Assembly (NCBI GenBank): GCA_023460855.1
Contig: JAEWOS010000013.1
Location: forward strand, 1 to 59,130
Origin: Bacteroidota bacterium
Lineage (GTDB): Bacteria > Bacteroidota > Bacteroidia > Flavobacteriales > Weeksellaceae
Direction: 5' to 3'
DNA: 59,130 bases
In this document: positions 6,469 through 15,217 of the stretch, in pieces
Numbering within the stretch: the stretch's first letter is position 1
How the letters are laid out: each line of letters starts with the position of its first letter
The notes under the pieces: model-generated
Seen by the model: only the letters and a program-made list of their open reading frames with translations
Database searches by the model: none
What the model was told of the DNA's origin: nothing
Made by a program: the position numbers and the translations under genes

Positions 6469-6493
6469 TGCTGTATATTTGATTTTAACACTG

Positions 6494-6561
6494 CAAACTT
6501 AGGCTCAGCTGCATAGTTAAACCCGCAAAACTTGGTGAATACCCGCTTTCACTTGGTGAAT
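6494..6561 (-). promoter_or_regulatory. SIMPL promoter with tandem ACTTGGTGAAT repeat
   Basis: The -7 box TAAGTTTG (minus strand, 6494-6501) fits TAnnTTTG exactly. Two exact ACTTGGTGAAT copies lie at 6530-6540 and 6551-6561 with a 21-bp period. The gap from the -7 box to the nearer repeat is 28 bases, the same as in the VWA promoter. This is the layout of an activator site just upstream of the -33 region. Confidence 0.68.
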
Positions 6562-6587
6562 GGTTTTTCAGGTGATTTGCAATAAAC

Positions 6588-6595
6588 TACCTTTG
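6588..6595 (+). promoter_or_regulatory. -7 box of the histidine kinase operon
   Basis: TACCTTTG fits the Bacteroidota -7 consensus exactly. It ends only 4 bases before the GTG start at 6600, so transcripts from it would have almost no leader. The tandem repeat at 6530-6561 lies just upstream and could also affect this promoter. Confidence 0.55.
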
Positions 6596-6599
6596 TTTT

Positions 6600-8375
6600 G
6601 TGAAGTTGAGTTTCATTTTTTCGGCAACTGCAATATTTCTCAGCACAATCGTTTTTGCGCAGAGTAGGGGCGAACTGCAGAAAGTTCAGGTCAGCAGCAA
6701 AAAACTGGAACAGGCCATCGATTCCCGCGATCTTGCGAAACAGGCGGAAGCGTACGTTAATCTTGGAGATTCCTATTTCAGTCAGAACAATTTCACCAAA
6801 AGCGAGGAATTTTACCTGAAAGCGAAAGAGATTTACGCATCGGCAAATGATGCAAAGAATGTTGCCGTAGTCACCAGGAAACTTGCACAGACTCAGGAAA
6901 GACAAAACAAACTGAACGCCGCCGCCCGGAATTATGAGGCCGCATCCAGTGCGAGTGTTTCTGAGTACGAAAAATCGGTAAATAGAAATGATGCGTCCCG
7001 TTTGCAGACATCCGATATCGAAAGTAAAGAAAAGGCAGTGCAGCAGAATATCCGCGTGAATTCTGCCATGAAAAACAGCAATGAACTTTCTACGGATTAT
7101 GAAAACATGGCGGAGATTAATATTCAGCAGAATGATATCCCGGCCGCAACGAAAAATCTGGAAAACGCCTACGAACTCACGAAAGAAAAGCAGCCTGATA
7201 AGGCATTGGAAATCAATCAGAAAACGGTGGATCTGCTGGTGGAAGAGAAGCAGTATGATAAAGCAATTGAGAAGAAAGCAGAAGTGCTGGATGAAGAGTT
7301 CGTTCAGCAGGACAGCAAATCAAAGGTGATTCAGATGCAGGAACTTGCAGATCTGCATTTAAAGAATGGCGACAGATCAAAAGCACGTGAAATTCTGAAC
7401 GATTCATATTCCATAGCGACTGAAAATTACCACACTATGGAAGCTAGAAAAATTGTCCTGACTGTAGATTCTCTAAATGTTATTGAAGGAAAACCCGGAG
7501 AAAGTATTGGTCTGTACAAAGATTTTCTGTCTAAGCTGCCGGCAATGCTCGAAAATGATTCATCACTGTTGACCGGAAAACTGATGCACGAAACGGAACT
7601 CCGTATCGCACAGCTGGAAAAGGAAAAGCATCTTCAGGATCAGTTGCTGAAAAGAAGAAATCTGGTTAATTACCTTTTAATTGCAGGACTGCTGCTTGCG
7701 TTTGGATTTATTATTTACGCATCGATCGCCCGGAATAAACTGAAGCGGCAGAACAAGAAAATTGCGCTGCAGTCGTTGCGCAGAGAGATGAATCCGCATT
7801 TTATTTTTAACAGTTTAAATTCTGTAAATCAGTTTATTGCAGAGAACAATGAACTGGAAGCGAATCAGTACCTTACCAAGTTTTCCAAACTGATGCGCGG
7901 CGTCATGGAAAACTCGAAAGAAGACTTCATTTCCTTCAATGATGAACTCGATCTGCTCAGAAACTATCTTGCGCTCGAACAAAGCCGCTTTCAAGATAAG
8001 TTCGATTTTGAAATCAAGGTTGATGATCAGCTAAAAAATTCCGGACTTAAAATTCCGGGGATGCTCATTCAGCCTTTTCTCGAGAATGCAATCTGGCACG
8101 GCCTGCGTTATAAATCCGGAAAAGGATTTCTGCGACTTTCATTCGAAAAAATTAATGGTCGGTTGCTGGTGAATGTTGAGGATGACGGAATCGGAAGGAA
8201 AAAGAGCGAGGAGCAGAAAACGGTTCATCAGAAGCAGCGAAACGGTCGCGGAATGAAAAATACGCTGGAGCGAATCTCCCTGCTGAACGATCTTTACGGA
8301 AAGGATATTCAGTGTGAAGTGCAGGACAGATCTGCAGGTGAAGGAACCGTGGTAAAACTTGGAATGAAAATCTGA
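6600..8375 (+). CDS. LytS/YehU-type sensor histidine kinase with TPR sensor region
   Basis: The 591-residue protein has an N-terminal signal segment (1-21). A helical TPR-like region of about 30-330 includes YVNLGDSYFSQNNFTKSEEFYLKAKE-type repeats. A single transmembrane segment follows at about 354-377, then a cytoplasmic kinase. The phospho-acceptor is His400 in the MNPHFIFNSLN motif of the His_kinase (PF06580) family. An HATPase domain follows, with FLENAIWHGLRYK (N box) and VEDDGIGR (G1 box). The TPR region is probably periplasmic and senses a protein partner. The start is a GTG at 6600, chosen because the signal peptide begins there. The response regulator gene begins 4 bases after the stop, so the pair is one operon. 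Confidence 0.9.
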   Translation: MKLSFIFSATAIFLSTIVFAQSRGELQKVQVSSKKLEQAIDSRDLAKQAEAYVNLGDSYFSQNNFTKSEEFYLKAKEIYASANDAKNVAVVTRKLAQTQERQNKLNAAARNYEAASSASVSEYEKSVNRNDASRLQTSDIESKEKAVQQNIRVNSAMKNSNELSTDYENMAEINIQQNDIPAATKNLENAYELTKEKQPDKALEINQKTVDLLVEEKQYDKAIEKKAEVLDEEFVQQDSKSKVIQMQELADLHLKNGDRSKAREILNDSYSIATENYHTMEARKIVLTVDSLNVIEGKPGESIGLYKDFLSKLPAMLENDSSLLTGKLMHETELRIAQLEKEKHLQDQLLKRRNLVNYLLIAGLLLAFGFIIYASIARNKLKRQNKKIALQSLRREMNPHFIFNSLNSVNQFIAENNELEANQYLTKFSKLMRGVMENSKEDFISFNDELDLLRNYLALEQSRFQDKFDFEIKVDDQLKNSGLKIPGMLIQPFLENAIWHGLRYKSGKGFLRLSFEKINGRLLVNVEDDGIGRKKSEEQKTVHQKQRNGRGMKNTLERISLLNDLYGKDIQCEVQDRSAGEGTVVKLGMKI

Positions 8376-8379
8376 AACC

Positions 8380-9111
8380 ATGAAGATAAGAGCCGTAATA
8401 GTAGATGACGAGCAGATTGCGAGAAATGTTCTGCGCAAATACCTTACGAAATACTGTCCGCAGGTCGAAATTCTGGGCGAAGCCGAAAACATCAAAGAAG
8501 CAGTCCCGCTGATTGCTGAAATGAAACCGCAGCTGGTATTTCTGGACGTGGAAATGCCTTTCGGAAATGCGTTCGATGTCCTCGAGGCCACGAAAGATTA
8601 TCAGTACGAAACCATTTTTATTACAGCTTTTTCAGAATATTCACTGAAAGCACTGAACATGAGCGCATCGTATTACATTCTGAAGCCTATTGATATTCAG
8701 GAACTAATTTCGGCCGTCGCGAAAGTTGCAGAAACGCTCGAACAACAGGAAGAACTGAACCGCAACCGGATTCTGCTGGAAAATCTGCAGAAAAAACCGG
8801 AGAAGCAGCAGATTATCCTTCCGACGGTTCAGGGTTTTGATGTGGTGAAAATCGATGAAATCGTGCGTTTGCAGGCCGACGGAAATTTTACGCAGATTTA
8901 TCTTCAGGACGGCACCAAAAAAATGGTGTGCCGCTTTTTAAAATTTTTCGATGAACTGCTGGATTTTCCTTTGGTGCGTGTTCACCGCTCGCACATCGTC
9001 AATTTTAATTTCGTGAAATCCTACCATAAAAACGGCGAAATCGTGCTTCACGACGACACCGAAATTGAGGTTTCCGCTTCGTACAAAGAGAGTTTCTTAA
9101 AACTCTTCTAA
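8380..9111 (+). CDS. LytTR-family response regulator
   Basis: The 243-residue protein has a receiver domain at 1-120 with Asp9/Asp10 and phosphorylated Asp56 (LVFLDVEMP), the Thr/Ser in FITAFSEYS and Lys in ILKPID. A LytTR DNA-binding domain follows at about 140-243 (VVKIDEIVRLQADGNFTQIYLQDG, then FPLVRVHRSHIVNFNFV). LytTR domains bind tandem 9-10 bp direct repeats about 21 bp apart, which is exactly the geometry of the ACTTGGTGAAT pairs at 5493-5524 and 6530-6561. It is co-transcribed with the kinase. Regulation of the VWA and SIMPL genes by this protein is inference from proximity and site geometry. Confidence 0.92.
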   Translation: MKIRAVIVDDEQIARNVLRKYLTKYCPQVEILGEAENIKEAVPLIAEMKPQLVFLDVEMPFGNAFDVLEATKDYQYETIFITAFSEYSLKALNMSASYYILKPIDIQELISAVAKVAETLEQQEELNRNRILLENLQKKPEKQQIILPTVQGFDVVKIDEIVRLQADGNFTQIYLQDGTKKMVCRFLKFFDELLDFPLVRVHRSHIVNFNFVKSYHKNGEIVLHDDTEIEVSASYKESFLKLF

Positions 9112-9123
9112 ACGGTTCCGGTT

Positions 9124-9536
9124 TTCAAAGTTGCGGGTTCAAGGTTTAAAGTTCAGAGTTCAAAGTTCAGCTTTGATGTTGTCTCTTCTCTCCAATCTCA
9201 TAGTCTCTGATCTGAAAAAAAAGCTCGCCGTCACTTCGAGTAGTTATTTGCAAAATTCCGTATCGAGAAGTGTTCTCAAAGTTCAAAGTTTAAGGTTCAA
9301 TATTCAAAGTTTATTTATAATCTCATATCCCAAATTTCAAATCTCAAATTAGCATCGTTCTCGATACGCTTCGCTACTTGAACTGACGAAGGTTCGTACC
9401 CGCCGTCACTTCGAGTAGGAATTTGCAAAATTCCGTGTCGAGAAGTACACTCAAGTTCAAAGTTTAAGGTTCAGTATTCAAAGTTTATTTTTAATCTCTA
9501 ATCCCAAATCTCAAATTTCAAATCTCACATCCGCAT
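9124..9536. repeat. Composite repeat region (heptamer tracts plus palindromic element)
   Basis: This gene-free stretch between the response regulator and hisS consists of degenerate 7-base repeats of two types, GTTCAAA/G and AATCTCA/AATTTCA. Embedded in them are copies of a palindromic element with TTCGAGTAG on one arm and GTATCGAGAA on the other: 9229-9272 and 9404-9447 in one orientation and 9357-9389 inverted. The same modules in the same order recur at 50764-51426. No open frame of interest is present. Confidence 0.8.
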
Positions 9537-9550
9537 CGGAATCCAATCAC

Positions 9551-9558
9551 TACCTTTG
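9551..9558 (+). promoter_or_regulatory. hisS -7 box
   Basis: TACCTTTG fits TAnnTTTG exactly and lies 25 bases before the hisS start codon, a normal leader length. Confidence 0.65.
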
Positions 9559-9583
9559 CACCAATAAATTTTCACCGAAACAA

Positions 9584-10936
9584 ATGAAACCCGGATTAGC
9601 AAAAGGAACCCGTGATTTTACCGCCGATGAAGTGGTAAAACGCCGTCATATTATCAATACTTTACAGAGAAATTTTGAACTTTTCGGTTACCGGCCGCTC
9701 GAAACACCGAGTTTCGAAAACCTTTCCACCCTTACCGGAAAATACGGGGAAGAGGGAGACCGGCTTATTTTTAAAATCCTGAATTCCGGGAATTACCTGG
9801 AGAAAATTTCCGACGATGAACTCGGACAGAAAAATGTTTCTTTCTTAACGGCAAAAATATCGGACAAAGCGCTTCGTTACGACCTTACCGTTCCGTTTGC
9901 AAGATTTGTGGCAATGAATCACGGGCAACTGTCCTTTCCGTTCAAACGTTATCAGATTCAGCCGGTTTGGCGCGCCGATCGTCCACAAAAAGGCAGGTTC
10001 AGAGAATTTTATCAGTGTGATGCCGATGTCGTGGGAAGCACGTCACTGTGGCAGGAAGTGGAACTCATTCAGCTATATCTGAAGTCTTTCCAGGATCTGA
10101 AAGTGCCTGTGAAAATACATTTCAACAATCGTAAAATTCTTACCGGACTTGCAGATTATGCCGGAATTTCAGAGCAGTTAGTCGATTTCACAGTTGCTCT
10201 CGATAAACTGGACAAAATAGGGAAGGACGGTGTGATTAAAGAGCTGCAGGAGAAAGAAATTTCCGCTGAAGCCATTTCGAAACTGGAATTCCTATTTGAA
10301 AACAGACCTCAGGAAGAAGTTCTCGAAATCCTTAAAGAAAAATTTGCTGGTACAGAAACCGGAATTACAGGAGTAAATGAACTGGAATTTGTGCTGAATG
10401 CCTGCGAAGAACTCGGTCTTCAGAAATATCTGATTTTTGATATTACACTTGCACGCGGCCTCGATTATTATACCGGAGCAATTTTCGAAGTGAAAGCAGA
10501 CGGTGTGGAAATGGGATCGATCGGCGGCGGCGGACGTTATGATAACCTTACCGAAGTTTTTGGAGTTAAAAATATTCCCGGAATTGGTATTTCTTTCGGT
10601 CTGGACCGCATTTATCTGGTGATGGAAGAACTCGATCTGTTTCCGGACAGTTCGGAAAACCGAATAGAGTATCTTTTCGCAAATTATGGCGACAGGGAAT
10701 CTCTGGAAGCACAGAAGATCATCGCTCAGCTTCGTCAGAAAGGTATTGCGGCAGAATTTTATCCGGAAAACGCCAAGCTGAAAAAGCAGTTTGCCTACGC
10801 TGAAAAGCAGGATATTCCGAATATTATTTTTATTGGTGAGGAGGAAATCCGCAACAAAACAGTTACTGTAAAAAATCTGGCGCACGGTGAACAGAAAACA
10901 GTTGCTGTCGAAGTGTTCCTGATGGATGGACTTTAA
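9584..10936 (+). CDS. hisS: Histidyl-tRNA synthetase
   Basis: The 450-residue protein charges tRNA-His with histidine. It is a class II synthetase. It has the N-terminal AKGTRDF motif, motif 2 in RYQIQPVWRADRPQKGRFREFYQCDAD, the histidine-specific ARGLDYYTG loop (around residue 289) and motif 3 in GIGISFGLDRIYLV. The C-terminal anticodon-binding domain (about 355-450) is present. The length is normal for the Bacteroidota form. ATG 9584 gives the expected MKPGLAKGTRDF start. It is a single-copy housekeeping gene with its own TACCTTTG promoter, directly after the composite repeat region. Confidence 0.97.
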   Translation: MKPGLAKGTRDFTADEVVKRRHIINTLQRNFELFGYRPLETPSFENLSTLTGKYGEEGDRLIFKILNSGNYLEKISDDELGQKNVSFLTAKISDKALRYDLTVPFARFVAMNHGQLSFPFKRYQIQPVWRADRPQKGRFREFYQCDADVVGSTSLWQEVELIQLYLKSFQDLKVPVKIHFNNRKILTGLADYAGISEQLVDFTVALDKLDKIGKDGVIKELQEKEISAEAISKLEFLFENRPQEEVLEILKEKFAGTETGITGVNELEFVLNACEELGLQKYLIFDITLARGLDYYTGAIFEVKADGVEMGSIGGGGRYDNLTEVFGVKNIPGIGISFGLDRIYLVMEELDLFPDSSENRIEYLFANYGDRESLEAQKIIAQLRQKGIAAEFYPENAKLKKQFAYAEKQDIPNIIFIGEEEIRNKTVTVKNLAHGEQKTVAVEVFLMDGL

Positions 10937-10977
10937 CATTGCACTAAAATTGAAATCTTGTTAAAAACATTACTGTG

Positions 10978-12168
10978 ATGAAGTATATTTTACCGTTCGT
11001 CTTTCTTTTTGTTTTTCAGATATCTGTTGCGCAGATTTACGAAAGAGTTAAGCAACCACCGACTCCAAAAGAAATGGAGCATTTTATCGCTAATGATTTG
11101 GCTCAACTGGAAAATCACAAACAAAAAGACTGGGTAAAGGAACTTGCATTAGGCAGATTTGTTCAGTCGCAGAAAGAGTTTCCAAAGGAAATCAGAAATT
11201 TTTCTAATTTAGAAACTCTGGGTATAACCGGTTTTGTCAAATTTCAGAATCTGTCACAGGAACTGACTTACCTTAAAAACCTTAAGAATCTGTATTTAGA
11301 CAATTTGGATTTCAGCATAATTTCAAAGGACGTTTCGAGAATTAAGAATTTAGAAAAATTGAGAATTGGAACCTATACTGATCTGTCACAACCTGTGGAA
11401 TCAGGAAATTTAAAATCCTTGAAGCACCTGACCATTTCCCGTTTGAAGAATCCAAATGGTGAAAATCCGAATCTTCAGAATGTAATCCTGCCCGTTGAAA
11501 TTGGTAAACTGGAAAACCTTGAAGAGTTGCATGTTTTTTACTTTCTGAAAAAATTGCCTTCCGGAATTACCGGGCTTCCAAAATTGCAGGTGCTTAATTT
11601 AAGGAAGAACAATCTGAATTCTCTGCCAACAGAAATTGCACAGTTGCAGAATCTGAAATTTCTGCTTTTGGAGGAGAATGATTTTCGAACATTCCCAAAA
11701 GAAGTGTATAAGCTGAAAAATCTGGAAAATATCTATCTGGATCAGAATAATCTCACTGCTATTCCTCCGGGAATCGCTTCTATGCAGAATTTAAAGCAAC
11801 TGAGTATCGCTAGAAATAAGGTATCAGACCAGGAATTTAAAAATGTGCTGGAGTTAAAAAACCTCGAAGTACTTGCGGCAGGAAATAACCAGATTTCTGA
11901 TCTTCAGGGAATAGAAAAGTTACAGAACTTAAAGAACCTGTATTTGGATGACAACCTTCTGGAAAGCAATGATTTAGCCCCAATTTATAATCTGTCCAAC
12001 TTAGAAACTTTATTCCTCAGAAATAACAGAATTACGCATTTTCCAAAAGGTATTGAGAAACTGAAGAAACTCAGGGAATTGTTGGTGAAAGGCAACCCTG
12101 TTTCCGCCGAAGAACTTATGCGGATCAGAAAACTGTTGCCTGACACTAAAATCATCGTTGATTATTAG
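10978..12168 (+). CDS. Secreted leucine-rich-repeat protein
   Basis: The protein of about 396 residues begins with a signal peptide (MKYILPFVFLFVFQISVAQ). From about residue 70 onward it is a series of at least ten leucine-rich repeats, for example LQVLNLRKNNLNSLPTEIA and LKFLLLEENDFRTFPKEV. These are of the plant/bacterial type with an L-P-x-x-I/V ending. LRR solenoids bind proteins. There is no T9SS sorting domain, so it is probably periplasmic or exported without anchoring. ATG 10978 was chosen over the adjacent GTG 10975. It follows hisS by about 40 bases without a visible terminator, so it may be read through from hisS. The partner is unknown. Confidence 0.85.
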   Translation: MKYILPFVFLFVFQISVAQIYERVKQPPTPKEMEHFIANDLAQLENHKQKDWVKELALGRFVQSQKEFPKEIRNFSNLETLGITGFVKFQNLSQELTYLKNLKNLYLDNLDFSIISKDVSRIKNLEKLRIGTYTDLSQPVESGNLKSLKHLTISRLKNPNGENPNLQNVILPVEIGKLENLEELHVFYFLKKLPSGITGLPKLQVLNLRKNNLNSLPTEIAQLQNLKFLLLEENDFRTFPKEVYKLKNLENIYLDQNNLTAIPPGIASMQNLKQLSIARNKVSDQEFKNVLELKNLEVLAAGNNQISDLQGIEKLQNLKNLYLDDNLLESNDLAPIYNLSNLETLFLRNNRITHFPKGIEKLKKLRELLVKGNPVSAEELMRIRKLLPDTKIIVDY

Positions 12169-12207
12169 CCGGATAAATTCCACATTATAAATTCCTGGGT
12201 TCCTTAA

Positions 12208-12909
12208 TTGAAGATCTACCATATTCTTAACGGCGACTGCCTTGCGGATAAATTTCCTGCTGAGATTCCTGGCGAAATAATTATTTGGCGTGAATGTCTG
12301 ATTGACGGGCCGGTTTCCGGCATGAATTTCTTCGAAATCAGAAAAAACTATCTTGATTCGGCGTACGAAACTGATGCAGATTATGATGAACTGGTTTTTT
12401 CTGAATGGAAGAAAATAGTAGAAATTCAAGATGAATCCGAAGTGTATCTGTGGTTTGAAGAAGATGCTTTTTGCCAGACAAATCTCTGGTTTCTGCTTGC
12501 AGAATTGAAAAAAATATCTCCCGGAATTTTCCGAGTGCTTCCGGATTTTGACGCCAGTATTTTTGACGGTTTTAGAAATGCTGAAAGTCCTGATTTAGGA
12601 CAACTTTTCCATCATTCAGTTGCAGCAGATCCAAAAGTTCTTGAAATAGCCACAGATTTGTGGTCAGCATTTTCACAAAGAAATCTGGAGGAATTGAACA
12701 GATTGTCTGATTATCACTCCGACTTTTTTCCAAATTTGAAAGCCTCAGTAAAAGCCGTGACAGATATTAAAAGCGGACAGATCAACATAATTTTAGACCT
12801 TTTAAGATCTGAATTCGGATCGGACTGGAAATCAGCATTTGCCTGTTTTTCAAAACAAAATCCACAGTTTGGTCTTGGCGATTTACAGTTTAAAAAGCTT
12901 TACATTTGA
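12208..12909 (+). CDS. DUF1835-domain protein
   Basis: The 233-residue soluble protein begins with the DUF1835 signature: MKIYHILNGDCLADKFP, then GEIIIWRECLIDGPV. The central part is acidic and helical (WFEEDAFCQTNLWFLL is also typical of the family). DUF1835 proteins have no established biochemical function. The start is TTG at 12208: no ATG lies near, and the family N-terminus begins there. It is 39 bases after the LRR gene and 40 bases before a methyltransferase on the same strand. Confidence 0.8.
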   Translation: MKIYHILNGDCLADKFPAEIPGEIIIWRECLIDGPVSGMNFFEIRKNYLDSAYETDADYDELVFSEWKKIVEIQDESEVYLWFEEDAFCQTNLWFLLAELKKISPGIFRVLPDFDASIFDGFRNAESPDLGQLFHHSVAADPKVLEIATDLWSAFSQRNLEELNRLSDYHSDFFPNLKASVKAVTDIKSGQINIILDLLRSEFGSDWKSAFACFSKQNPQFGLGDLQFKKLYI

Positions 12910-12949
12910 TTTGCTGTTTAGAAAAAGGGGAATTCAAAAAAACTAAGTC

Positions 12950-13747
12950 ATGGACAACTATCTTGAAATCAACAGGAAATCCTGGAACGAACGTGTTCCG
13001 CATCACCTTTCTTCAGAATTCTACGATGTGAAAGGCTTTCTGGAAGGAAAATCTTCATTGAAATCAATCGAACTTGAACTTTTGGGCGATGTTACAAAAA
13101 AGAAAATTCTGCACCTGCAGTGTCATTTCGGTCAGGACAGTATTTCGCTTTCGCGAATGGGCGCTGAAGTTACAGGAATCGATCTTTCCGATGCAGCAAT
13201 TGAGGCCGCAAGAAATCTGGCAGCGCAGTGCGGAACGGACACCAAATTTGTGGTTTCAGACGTCTACGATTTACCGAATAATCTGGATGAAAAATTCGAT
13301 ATCGTTTTCACGAGCTACGGAACGATTGGCTGGCTGCCCGATTTATCGAAATGGGCGAAAGTGATTGCACATTTTTTAAAACCTGGCGGAATTTTTGTGA
13401 TGGCTGATTTTCATCCGTTTATCTGGATGTATGATGATTATTTTAAGGAAATTGCCTATTCCTATTTCAACGTGGAGCCAATTGTGGAAACAATTGAAGG
13501 TACATACGCTGACCGCAACGCGGATCTTAAGATGAATACGGTTGGCTGGAACCATCCGACGTCCGAGGTGCTGAATTCTTTGCTGCAAGAGAATCTTGAA
13601 TTAAACGCTTTCAATGAGATTAACTATTCTCCGTACAGCAGTTTTCAGAACTCAGTAGAAATCGGGGAGGGCAGATTTCATATTCAGGGATTTGGCGATA
13701 AATTTCCATATGTTTTCGCAATTAAAGCCACAAAAAAACCGGATTAA
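12950..13747 (+). CDS. Class I SAM-dependent methyltransferase
   Basis: The 265-residue protein has a class I methyltransferase core. Motif I is KKILHLQCHFGQDSISLSRMGAEVTGIDLS (about 50-80), in which HLQCHFGQDS replaces the common E/D-x-G-x-G-x-G. Motif IV is FDIVFTSYGTIGWLPD (around 120-135), followed by LKPGGIFVMADFHP. The C-terminal region supplies the substrate lid. It belongs to a broad group of small-molecule methyltransferases, and the substrate cannot be read from sequence. ATG 12950 gives the family start (MDNYLEINRKSWNERVPHH). The stop codon is embedded in a terminator hairpin. Confidence 0.88.
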   Translation: MDNYLEINRKSWNERVPHHLSSEFYDVKGFLEGKSSLKSIELELLGDVTKKKILHLQCHFGQDSISLSRMGAEVTGIDLSDAAIEAARNLAAQCGTDTKFVVSDVYDLPNNLDEKFDIVFTSYGTIGWLPDLSKWAKVIAHFLKPGGIFVMADFHPFIWMYDDYFKEIAYSYFNVEPIVETIEGTYADRNADLKMNTVGWNHPTSEVLNSLLQENLELNAFNEINYSPYSSFQNSVEIGEGRFHIQGFGDKFPYVFAIKATKKPD

Positions 13748-13763
13748 AAATAAATCCGGTTCT
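13737..13763. terminator. Terminator shared by methyltransferase and YtxH-like genes
   Basis: AACCGGATT and AATCCGGTT pair exactly around a short A-rich loop. The left arm overlaps the last codons of the methyltransferase. It lies between convergent genes. Confidence 0.7.
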
Positions 13764-13783
13764 TATAACTGAGAAGTAAATTC

Positions 13784-14044
13784 TTACATTGACTGTACGT
13801 CAGATTTTACTTCATCAATTTTGTTTTCTGCTTTGTGGCCATATTCATTGGCTTTTCTTTCAACCTGTGAAGCTACGTCATTCGCTTTGTTTTTCAGGTC
13901 TCCGCTCCATTTGTTAATGTTGTCTTTAGCGGTGTTCAGTTTATCTTTTACTGCCTGCTTTTCTTCAGGTGTTGAGTTTTTGTATCTCCAGTAAGCTACA
14001 GCACCCAGACCAAGTAAAGCCAGCAATCCATTTTTAGTTTTCAT
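13784..14044 (-). CDS. YtxH-like small membrane-anchored protein
   Basis: The 86-residue protein has one hydrophobic segment (about residues 6-20, GLLALLGLGAVAYW). A long, charged amphipathic helix follows, rich in Lys, Asp and Asn with SGDLKNKANDVASQVERKANEYGHKAEN. This is the layout of YtxH/CsbD-like stress proteins, often induced by general stress in Bacteroidota, but the function is not established. A TAACTTTA box lies 17-24 bases upstream of the ATG on the minus strand. Confidence 0.72.
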   Translation of the reverse strand: MKTKNGLLALLGLGAVAYWRYKNSTPEEKQAVKDKLNTAKDNINKWSGDLKNKANDVASQVERKANEYGHKAENKIDEVKSDVQSM

Positions 14045-14319
14045 TTCTCTGATTTTAAAGTTAATATTAATTGTTGAATCAGTAGATGTAATAATTGTGC
14101 CACCACTCGTTCACTTACTTTCAAAATTCTGCCGAAAAATTATACAATTATATTTTTGAAAATCAGGAGCACGTCGTCTCAGCTTTGTTCGAACTATTTT
14201 ACCTGCTCTCCGCACTCGCTTTTTTGCGCACCCCTTAAGTCCGCGACATGCAAAAAGAGCTCAGACAAATGCTGCGATCAGGGCTATGTTGAGGACTTGT
14301 AATTCTTAGATGTGATTGA

Positions 14320-15162
14320 CTATTCGAAAATTTCGAAATTTTTTCCGTCATATGAAGCGAATACCATTTTCGGGTAGCTGTCCTGATGATACAGATTTCC
14401 ATTGCGGTCCACGGCAATTGCGCCGGCAAAACCGTCGATTTCTTTCAGTTCGTCAAAAGTTTTATCAAATGCCTGTTTCAGTGTCATTCCGTCCGAAACG
14501 CGCGTTACTATTTTAGCAGCAGTGGCATTGCTCACAATATCTTCACCAACACCTGTACAGCTTACCGCACAATATGCGTTCGCAAAATTTCCGGCAACTG
14601 TTGCGCTGTCCGAGATTCTTCCGACAATTTCGAAACCTTTACCGCCGGTGGAAGTTGCCGCAGCCAGTTTTCCCTGCGCATCGATCGCAACACAACCAAC
14701 AGTTCCGAGTCCGCCATTTTTCAGTTTTTCTTCGTATTCTTTTCTGCGCTGCGGAATTTCAGTAGAGAAATCTTCAAAGCCGTGCTCAGAAGCGTAGATC
14801 TTTGCTCCGGAACCTCCCAGAACACGGTCGTCCTCTTTCATCAGTATTTTAGCAACTTCAATCGGGTTTTTTACATCTTCAATATTGATGACACCGCTGA
14901 ATTTCTGCGTTTCTCCGTTCATCAGGGATGCGCTCATTCTTATTTTGCCGTCACTTTGAATCTGCGAGCCGATTCCGGCATTGTACAGATCGTCGTCTTC
15001 CAGAAGAGTTACGGCGTAAACTACAGTTTCTTCTGCAGTATGCGTTTTTAAAAATTCGAAGGATTTCTGTGCTATTTCCTTTAAAGAATTCTGTTTGGCT
15101 GTTTTCGTTTCGTGGTTCTGACTGCTTTCAGAAAAAAAACCGCCGTGTATAATGAGTTTCAT
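14320..15162 (-). CDS. Isoaspartyl peptidase / L-asparaginase (Ntn hydrolase)
   Basis: The 280-residue protein belongs to the plant-type asparaginase (Ntn hydrolase) family. The precursor cleaves itself ahead of Thr154 (in NGGLGTVGCVAID), which becomes the nucleophile. Other family motifs are NAGIGSQIQSDGKI, the alpha-subunit stretch GVINIEDVKNPIEVAK, and TGVGEDIVSNATA with a Gly-rich substrate loop upstream (ATSTGGKGFEIVGRISDS). The family hydrolyses beta-aspartyl dipeptides. It is 55 bases downstream of cphB on the same strand, so beta-Asp-Arg released by cyanophycinase is the likely substrate. That would complete cyanophycin breakdown to Asp and Arg. There is no signal peptide, so it should act in the cytoplasm. 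Confidence 0.9.
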   Translation of the reverse strand: MKLIIHGGFFSESSQNHETKTAKQNSLKEIAQKSFEFLKTHTAEETVVYAVTLLEDDDLYNAGIGSQIQSDGKIRMSASLMNGETQKFSGVINIEDVKNPIEVAKILMKEDDRVLGGSGAKIYASEHGFEDFSTEIPQRRKEYEEKLKNGGLGTVGCVAIDAQGKLAAATSTGGKGFEIVGRISDSATVAGNFANAYCAVSCTGVGEDIVSNATAAKIVTRVSDGMTLKQAFDKTFDELKEIDGFAGAIAVDRNGNLYHQDSYPKMVFASYDGKNFEIFE

Positions 15163-15217
15163 TTACTGCTGTTTTGATTATAAAAAATGCAGCAGAACGC
15201 TGCATATATTTCAGATT

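Noticed and set aside
9124..9536. CRISPR array
   Set aside because: The repeats are degenerate heptamers without regular unique spacers, and no cas genes are nearby.
10292..10939. Minus-strand open frame of 215 codons
   Set aside because: It is antisense to hisS with a Phe/Cys-rich translation typical of shadow frames.
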